From contig NZ_CP126738.1 of the NCBI RefSeq assembly GCF_030246865.1, forward strand, positions 3,224,001 through 3,288,000: a DNA stretch of 64,000 nucleotides, read 5' to 3'. This stretch comes from Microbacterium sp. zg-B96 (GTDB lineage: Bacteria; Actinomycetota; Actinomycetes; Actinomycetales; Microbacteriaceae). This document shows, piece by piece, positions 58,590 to 64,000 of the stretch (positions are counted from its first letter, which is position 1; every line of letters begins with the position of its first letter). Both the position numbers and the translations under genes were made by a program. The notes under the pieces were generated by a model. It saw only the letters and a program-made list of their open reading frames with translations, did no database searches and had not been told where the DNA came from.

Positions 58590-59756
58590 ATGGTCACCAG
58601 CGTCCTGTCGATCGGCACTGCGGTCCCGCCGACGCGGCTGGCGCAGCAGCACGTACGAGACCTGTTCATCGCGCAACCCGGCATCGACCGCCGCGCGCAG
58701 CGGCTCATCGGCGCCGCGTTCGACGCCTCGGCCATCGATTACCGGCACACCGTGCTGGCAGAATTCTCCGGCGAGGTCCCCGACGACCCGTCCCAGATGG
58801 CGGTGATCGACACGGACGGACGCATCCTGTCCCCGAGCACCGGCGCCCGCAACGCCGAGTACATCCGGAGGGCACCACCGCTGTTCGCGGCGGCAGCGGA
58901 TGCCGCGATCCGCGGCGCCGACATCACACCGGACCAGGTGACCCACGTCGTGACGGTCTCCTGCACCGGACTGTTCGCCCCCGGCCCCGACTACCGGCTG
59001 GTGCGGGACCTCGGCTTGCCCTCGACCGTCGAGCGCTACCACTTGGGGTTCGTCGGGTGTGCTGCGGCGCTGCCCGGGCTGCGTACGGCGGCCCGCATCT
59101 GCGCGGGAGACTCCGCCGCGGTCGTGCTGGTCGTGTGCGCGGAGCTGTGCACGCTGCACTTCCGCTCGTCCAGCGATCCGCAGCAGATCGTGTCGTCGTC
59201 GGTGTTCGCCGACGGCGCCGCGGCGGCGATCGTCACCGCCGACCCGGCCCTGCGCGGCGACCGGTGGCTCGACCTGGAGCGATTCGGCACGGCGCTGACC
59301 GACGAAGGCGAACAGGACATGGTCTGGACCATCGGCGACGAGGGATTCGACATGGTCCTCTCCGCCGAAGTCCCCCGCATCATCGGCCGCGAGATCCGCG
59401 GCGCCGTCGACCGCTTCCTCGGCGACGACGAACCGGATGCCTGGGCGGTCCACCCCGGCGGACGCAGCGTGCTGGACCGCGTCGAGACCGGGCTGGAGCT
59501 GCCGGCATCCGCGCTCGAGGCATCGCGGAGCGTGCTGCGCGACTACGGCAACATGTCCAGCGCAACGATCCTGTTCATCCTGCGCACCTTCCTCGACGGC
59601 ACGACCGACGGCACGACCGGCACGACCGGCACCACCGGCACCACCAACGGCACCGCAACCAACCGAAGCGGCCAGCGCATCGCCGCGCTCGCGTTCGGGC
59701 CGGGACTGACGGTGGAGTCCGCCCTTCTCACCCGACGCACCGCGGAGCGCGCGTGA
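58590..59756 (+). CDS. Type III polyketide synthase (chalcone/stilbene synthase family)
   Basis: The 388-residue synthase has the thiolase fold with the triad: Cys in GFVGCAAALPG (near residue 156), His in WAVHPGGRSVLD and Asn in DYGNMSSATILF. It condenses malonyl units onto an acyl-CoA starter, usually yielding resorcinols or pyrones. A repeated GTT tract (GTTGTTGTTGTTNGT) from a 9-base DNA repeat sits in a loop before the last strand. It heads a PKS-methyltransferase-FAD operon. Confidence 0.92.
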   Translation: MVTSVLSIGTAVPPTRLAQQHVRDLFIAQPGIDRRAQRLIGAAFDASAIDYRHTVLAEFSGEVPDDPSQMAVIDTDGRILSPSTGARNAEYIRRAPPLFAAAADAAIRGADITPDQVTHVVTVSCTGLFAPGPDYRLVRDLGLPSTVERYHLGFVGCAAALPGLRTAARICAGDSAAVVLVVCAELCTLHFRSSSDPQQIVSSSVFADGAAAAIVTADPALRGDRWLDLERFGTALTDEGEQDMVWTIGDEGFDMVLSAEVPRIIGREIRGAVDRFLGDDEPDAWAVHPGGRSVLDRVETGLELPASALEASRSVLRDYGNMSSATILFILRTFLDGTTDGTTGTTGTTGTTNGTATNRSGQRIAALAFGPGLTVESALLTRRTAERA

Positions 59757-60448
59757 GCCTCGCCGCCCGCGACACGGCGCTGCGCGAACTCATGGACGAC
59801 CCTCTCTGCGATCCCGAGCGGTTGGATGCCACGTTGCGCCGGTTCGGCGCCGTCAACCGTGTCGTCTCGGGCTGGGGGCAGGTCTACCGTCGCCGCCTGC
59901 GGCCTCACCTGATCTCGCTCGGCCGGCCCGCCCGGGTGCTGGATCTGGGCTCCGGTGGCGGCGACGTCGTCGCGCGCCTCGCGCGCCTGGCCCACCAGGA
60001 CGGACTGACCGTGGACTGGCTCGGCGTCGACCCCGACGCCCGCGCCCTGGCGGCGGCGCAGCGACGCGCAACGCCGAACGTGCGTTTCCGCTGCGCGGAT
60101 TCCGCGACGCTGCTCGCCGAGGGAGCGCGGTTCGACGCGGTCGTGTCCAACCATGTGCTGCATCACCTGACCGTGGACGAACTGCACCGCTTCACCGCTG
60201 AGTCGCTCGCCCTGTCGACCGGCCCGGTGCTGCACGGCGACATCGCCCGCAACCGGGCGGCGTTCGGGCTGTATGCCATCGGCATCACGCCGCTGGCACC
60301 GGGGACGTTCCTGCGCACCGACGGGCTGCGGTCGATCCGCCGCAGCTATCGCGCCAACGAACTCGAGCACACCCTCGGCGGCAACGGCTGGCGCGTCGAG
60401 AGCCATCCCCCGTTCCGCCTCCTCGCCCACGCCACCGGCCATGCCTGA
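59753..60448 (+). CDS. Class I SAM-dependent methyltransferase
   Basis: The 231-residue enzyme has the SAM motif VLDLGSGGGDVVARLA, acidic strand-2 end WLGVDPDARAL and VVSNHVLHHL. GTG 59753 overlaps the PKS stop (GTGA). In the operon it probably methylates the polyketide ring or a hydroxyl group. The end overlaps the FAD gene by eight bases. Confidence 0.88.
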   Translation: MSLAARDTALRELMDDPLCDPERLDATLRRFGAVNRVVSGWGQVYRRRLRPHLISLGRPARVLDLGSGGGDVVARLARLAHQDGLTVDWLGVDPDARALAAAQRRATPNVRFRCADSATLLAEGARFDAVVSNHVLHHLTVDELHRFTAESLALSTGPVLHGDIARNRAAFGLYAIGITPLAPGTFLRTDGLRSIRRSYRANELEHTLGGNGWRVESHPPFRLLAHATGHA

Positions 60449-61574
60449 GGTCATGATCGTCGGCGCGGGCCCGGTCGGCACGTTCCTGGCCGCCGAACTC
60501 GCCCGCCGCGGCGTGGAGGTCGCACTGTGGGACCGCCGTACCACCGTCGGCGACGGCACCCGCGCGATCGGCCTGCACGCACCGACCCTCACCGCACTCG
60601 AGCCCGGCGGGGCGACCGAGCGCATCCTGCAGCGCGCGGTGCGAGTGCGCCGCGGGGAAGCGCGCAGCGACGGTCGGTTGCTGGGCGTCGTGCGTTTCGA
60701 CCGGCTGCACACGCGGCATCCATTCGTCGCCACGCTCCCGCAGGCCCAGACCGAGGCGGCGCTGGCCGTCGGCGCGCCTACCCCGGTGCGCGGCGCGACC
60801 GTCACCGGGATCGTCCGCGATGGCGCCGAGATGCGAGTGCGCGCCGAGACCGCGTCCGGACCGCGGGAGGCGACCGCGCCGCTGGTCGTCGTCGCCGGCG
60901 GTGCGGGCGCGCGGGGGCTCGTCTTCCGCCCCGGGATGCCACGGGGCGCCGAATATCCCGACCGCTACCTGATGGCGGATGCCGCGGTGCCGCGGCGCGA
61001 CGATGCCGCCGTCGCCGTCGTGCACCTCGGCGGTGACGGCGTGCTGGAGTCGTTCCCGCTCCCGGGCGGCCGCCGGTTCGTCGCATGGGACGACGGTGGC
61101 GCCCCGGACGACGCCGCCCGCCTCACGCGACTGCGGACCGCGCTGGTCGCACGCGGGGAAACCGAGGGCGCGGCGGCGATCACGCAGGCGACGGCCTTCC
61201 GCGTGCGCCGCGTCGTCGCCCCGCGTCTGCGCCGCGATCGCCTCTTCGTCATCGGCGACACCGCGCACGAAGTCAGCCCGATCGGCGGGCAGGGCATGAA
61301 CCTCGGGCTGCTGGATGCCGCAGGGCTGGCGCCGCTGCTCGCGCAATGGGTGCGCGATGGCACGGCGCCCGAGCCGCAGCTGGCGGCCTGGGAGCGCGAC
61401 CGGGTGCGGTCCGCGCGGCGGGCGGCGCGCCTGGCGACCATGAACACGACGCTCGGCCGGCCGGCCGGCCCCACCGTGGCCGCCGCGCGTGCCGCGGCGA
61501 TGCGCGCCGCCCTGGCCGCGGGCGGGCCGCTGTTCGCCCGCGCGTACGCGATGGGGTTCGACACCGCCGGCTGA
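60441..61574 (+). CDS. FAD-dependent monooxygenase/oxidoreductase
   Basis: The 377-residue flavoprotein has the dinucleotide motif IVGAGPVGTFLAAELARRG and the late flavin motif FVIGDTAHEVSPIGGQGMNL, as in PheA/UbiH-type aromatic hydroxylases. It may hydroxylate the polyketide ring toward a quinone. ATG 60441 lies within the methyltransferase gene. Repeat array F starts right after the stop codon. Confidence 0.88.
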   Translation: MPEVMIVGAGPVGTFLAAELARRGVEVALWDRRTTVGDGTRAIGLHAPTLTALEPGGATERILQRAVRVRRGEARSDGRLLGVVRFDRLHTRHPFVATLPQAQTEAALAVGAPTPVRGATVTGIVRDGAEMRVRAETASGPREATAPLVVVAGGAGARGLVFRPGMPRGAEYPDRYLMADAAVPRRDDAAVAVVHLGGDGVLESFPLPGGRRFVAWDDGGAPDDAARLTRLRTALVARGETEGAAAITQATAFRVRRVVAPRLRRDRLFVIGDTAHEVSPIGGQGMNLGLLDAAGLAPLLAQWVRDGTAPEPQLAAWERDRVRSARRAARLATMNTTLGRPAGPTVAAARAAAMRAALAAGGPLFARAYAMGFDTAG

Positions 61575-61579
61575 CGCGA

Positions 61580-61655
61580 CGAATACTCACTCGAGGCGAC
61601 GAATACTCACTCGGCAACGCAAATACTCACTCGGCAACGCGAATACCCACTCGGC
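61580..61655 (-). repeat. 20-bp repeat array F (4 units)
   Basis: Units at 61580, 61600, 61620 and 61640 on the minus strand; two exact cores and two with one change each. It lies between the convergent FAD and prenyltransferase genes. Confidence 0.95.
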
Positions 61656-61660
61656 GGCGA

Positions 61661-62497
61661 TCAGCCCGCCAGGGAGCCGGGGGACGCGACCAGCTGCACC
61701 GCGAGCAGCAGTGCGGCGGCCATCACGAGGCGGAACACCACGCGATCGGGCGGGCGCACCAGCACGCGCACCACCGTCGCCACGGCCAAGACCGCAACTC
61801 CCGCGAACAGCACCCACGCCAGGATGCCGGGGGCACCGGCATCCGCTGCCCCCCACAGCACCGCGCAGGCACCGGCGAGCACCGCGATCCCGGCCAGAGC
61901 CGCCGCCGGCCGCGCCCCAATACGGTGGGCAAGGCCCCGCACGCCGGTGCGGCGGTCGTCCTCGAGGTCGGGCAGCACGTTGGTCAGGTGCACCGCGGCC
62001 CCGAGCGCCCCGCCGGCCACCCACGCCCACCACGCCGCGATCACCGGCGGCTGCGCCGACAGAGTCGCCAGCGACGGGAAGATGCCGAAGCTCACGGCGA
62101 AGGGCAGGATCGACAGCGGCGTTGATTTGAGTCCGGCGTTGTACGCCCACGCCGAGGCGAGGGCGACGGCGTGGGCGACCAGCATGCCGAGCCCGAGGAA
62201 CGCCGACAGTACGAGCGCCACCGCGAGGGCTGCGACCGCGGCGATCCAGGCGGTGCGCGCGGTCACCTCGCCTCGTACGAGCGGTTTGTCGGTGCGGCCG
62301 ACCGCGGTGTCGCGCCCGCTGTCGATCGCATCGTTGGAGATGCCGACCGACAACTGGCCGCACAGCACGGCGGCGCCCAGCAGCGCGATGCGCCCCGGGT
62401 CCAGGCCCGCCGCGATGCCCAACGCCAGCGCCAGCACCGTGACCACGACCGACGGGCCGGGGTGCGATGCGCCCCACAGCGCCCGAAGCGTGCTCAC
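61661..62497 (-). CDS. UbiA family prenyltransferase
   Basis: The 278-residue membrane protein has about eight helices and both Asp-rich motifs: SNDAIDSGRD (NDxxDxxxD) and DLEDDRRTG. These bind Mg-prenyl diphosphate. It would attach a prenyl chain to an aromatic acceptor, probably the product of the convergent type III PKS operon. The start is GTG 62497. Confidence 0.9.
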   Translation of the reverse strand: MSTLRALWGASHPGPSVVVTVLALALGIAAGLDPGRIALLGAAVLCGQLSVGISNDAIDSGRDTAVGRTDKPLVRGEVTARTAWIAAVAALAVALVLSAFLGLGMLVAHAVALASAWAYNAGLKSTPLSILPFAVSFGIFPSLATLSAQPPVIAAWWAWVAGGALGAAVHLTNVLPDLEDDRRTGVRGLAHRIGARPAAALAGIAVLAGACAVLWGAADAGAPGILAWVLFAGVAVLAVATVVRVLVRPPDRVVFRLVMAAALLLAVQLVASPGSLAG

Positions 62498-62557
62498 GCC
62501 ACGATGCTCTCACGTGCGTGAGCACGAGCACGGTCTGGCGCGGAGCCGGGCGCGGGT

Positions 62558-64000
62558 TCAGTCGTCGAGCAGCTCCGCCTCGATCACGTCGTCGTCCACG
62601 ACCGTCTCGGCAGGGCCGTCACTGGTGAGCACGAGCGCCGAACCGTCTGCCGCGACATCCACCCGCACCAGGTCGCCGTCGTGCACCCCGCCGCCGAGGA
62701 TCGCCATCGCGAGGCGGTCCTGGATCTCGGATTGGATGAGCCGGCGCAGCGGGCGCGCCCCGAAGAGCGGGTCGTAGCCGCGTTCGGCCAGCCACGCCCT
62801 GGCATCCGGGGTGACCGCCAGCGTGAGCCGGCGGTCCTTCAGCCGGCGCTGCAGCGCATCGACGGACAGCTCCACGATCTGGGCCAGATCGTCCTGGGTC
62901 AGCGCCTGGAACACCACGACGTCGTCGAGCCGGTTGACGAACTCGGGGCGGAACGCCTGACGCACCAGCGTCAGCACCTGCTCCCGCTTCTCCGGGAACG
63001 ACAGGGTCGGGTCGATCAGGATCGGCGAACCCAGGTTCGACGTGAGGATCAGGATCACGTTCTTGAAGTCGACCGTGCGGCCCTGACCGTCGGTTAGCCG
63101 CCCGTCGTCCATCACCTGCAGCAGCACATCGAAGACCTCGGGATGCGCCTTCTCCACCTCGTCCAGCAGCACCACCGAGTATGGCCGACGACGCACCGCC
63201 TCGGTCAGCTGCCCGCCCTGCTCGTAGCCGATGTACCCGGGAGGGGCACCGACCAGCCGGGACACCGAGTGCTTCTCGCCATACTCCGACATGTCGATGC
63301 GCACCATGGCGTGCTCGTCGTCGAAGAGAAACTCCGCCAGCGCCTTGGCAAGCTCCGTCTTTCCGACTCCGGTGGGGCCGAGGAACAGGAACGACCCGGT
63401 CGGCCGGTTGGGGTCGCTGATGCCGGCGCGCGAGCGGCGCACGGCGTCGGACACGGCCTTGACGGCCTCCCGCTGCCCGATGATGCGCTTGCCGAGCTCG
63501 CCCTCCAGATGCAGCAGCTTCTCGGTCTCGCCCTGCAACAGGCGTCCCAGGGGGATGCCGGTCCACGCGGCGATGACGGCGGCGATGTCCTCGTCGGTCA
63601 CCTGGTCGCCCACCATGCGCTCGCCCTCGGCACCTTCGGCGCGCTCGGCTTCCATCAGCTGGCGCTCCAGCGCCGGGATCTCGGCGTACAGCAGCCGCGA
63701 GGCACGCTCGAGGTTGCCCTCGCGCTGCGCCCGCTCGGCGTCGACGCGGGCGGCGTCGAGCTTGGTCTTCAGGTCGCCGACGCGGTTCAGCGACGCACGC
63801 TCGCGCTCCCAGCGCGCCTGCAGTTCGCCCAGCTTCTCGCGCTCGGCGGCGAGGGTCTCGCGCAGCGCGGCGAGCCGCTCCTTCGACGCGGCATCCTTCT
63901 CCTTCTTCAGCGCCAGCTCTTCCAGTCCCAGCCGGTCGACGTGGCGGCGCAGCTCGTCGATCTCCAGGGGCGCGGAGTCGATCTCCATGCGCAGCCGTGA
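62558..64000 (-). CDS. clpB: ATP-dependent disaggregase ClpB, partial (N terminus beyond window)
   Basis: The 481 visible codons cover the middle coiled-coil domain (SRLRMEIDSAPLEIDELRRH onward) and the second AAA+ domain with Walker A GPTGVGKTELAKAL, Walker B VVLLDEVEKAHPEV, the pore loop GYIGYEQGGQL and sensor LTSNLG. The reading frame continues past 64000; the first AAA+ domain is missing only because the window ends. ClpB resolves protein aggregates with DnaK. Confidence 0.95.
   Translation of the reverse strand, partial: SRLRMEIDSAPLEIDELRRHVDRLGLEELALKKEKDAASKERLAALRETLAAEREKLGELQARWERERASLNRVGDLKTKLDAARVDAERAQREGNLERASRLLYAEIPALERQLMEAERAEGAEGERMVGDQVTDEDIAAVIAAWTGIPLGRLLQGETEKLLHLEGELGKRIIGQREAVKAVSDAVRRSRAGISDPNRPTGSFLFLGPTGVGKTELAKALAEFLFDDEHAMVRIDMSEYGEKHSVSRLVGAPPGYIGYEQGGQLTEAVRRRPYSVVLLDEVEKAHPEVFDVLLQVMDDGRLTDGQGRTVDFKNVILILTSNLGSPILIDPTLSFPEKREQVLTLVRQAFRPEFVNRLDDVVVFQALTQDDLAQIVELSVDALQRRLKDRRLTLAVTPDARAWLAERGYDPLFGARPLRRLIQSEIQDRLAMAILGGGVHDGDLVRVDVAADGSALVLTSDGPAETVVDDDVIEAELLDD

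Overview
The window is high-GC actinobacterial chromosome. I infer Microbacteriaceae, probably Microbacterium, from the GC-rich third codon positions, the very frequent word GGATGCC/GGCATCC, many genes with a TAnnnT box 6-7 bases before the start codon and no ribosome binding site (leaderless mRNAs), and the gene content. No rRNA, tRNA, transposase, phage gene or CRISPR array was seen.

Region 1 (about 1-22,300) looks like a catabolic island for methoxylated aromatic acids such as vanillate, syringate or 3-O-methylgallate. It holds three paralogous tetrahydrofolate (THF)-dependent O-demethylases of the LigM/DesA family (3618-5021, 12029-13393, 16092-17495). One-carbon genes recycle methyl-THF: metF, purU, an atypical folE and a short MetE-like methyltransferase. 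A Liv-type ABC importer, an aldehyde dehydrogenase and an acyl-CoA ligase are also present. Ring cleavage is assigned to a VOC-fold extradiol dioxygenase, and a galB-galC-galD run converts 4-oxalomesaconate to pyruvate and oxaloacetate. PadR, FCD-GntR and IclR regulators are interleaved, and two shared operator-like motifs connect the promoters.

Region 2 (22,400-37,521) carries small YjbR and NTF2-like genes, a beta-lactamase-fold protein lacking its catalytic residues, and an M13 metallopeptidase. A probable ten-gene peptide operon follows: two M19 dipeptidases, a Dpp-type importer, an M24-fold protein, an S33 peptidase and a UTRA-GntR regulator.

Region 3 (37,600-57,500) is mostly household and transport: a MATE exporter, a SpoU-type RNA methyltransferase, mntH-mntR with a double palindromic operator, pyrE, the proton-translocating transhydrogenase pntAB, exonuclease III, a HxlR/VOC pair with a truncated RibD/DHFR-like remnant, a NarL-type two-component system, an FMN reductase and an ABC-2 exporter.

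Region 4 (57,500-64,000) holds rraA, a type III polyketide synthase - methyltransferase - FAD monooxygenase operon facing a UbiA prenyltransferase (a likely prenylated polyketide pathway), and the 3' two-thirds of clpB, cut by the window edge.

The most unusual signal is a family of six arrays (23 units) with an exact 20-bp period and a 13-bp core, GAGTGAGTATTCG. Two facing pairs bracket a single epimerase gene and a palindrome-rich non-coding island. One array of three units sits in frame inside the acyl-CoA ligase. A separate 41-bp tandem repeat and several long palindromes also lie between genes.
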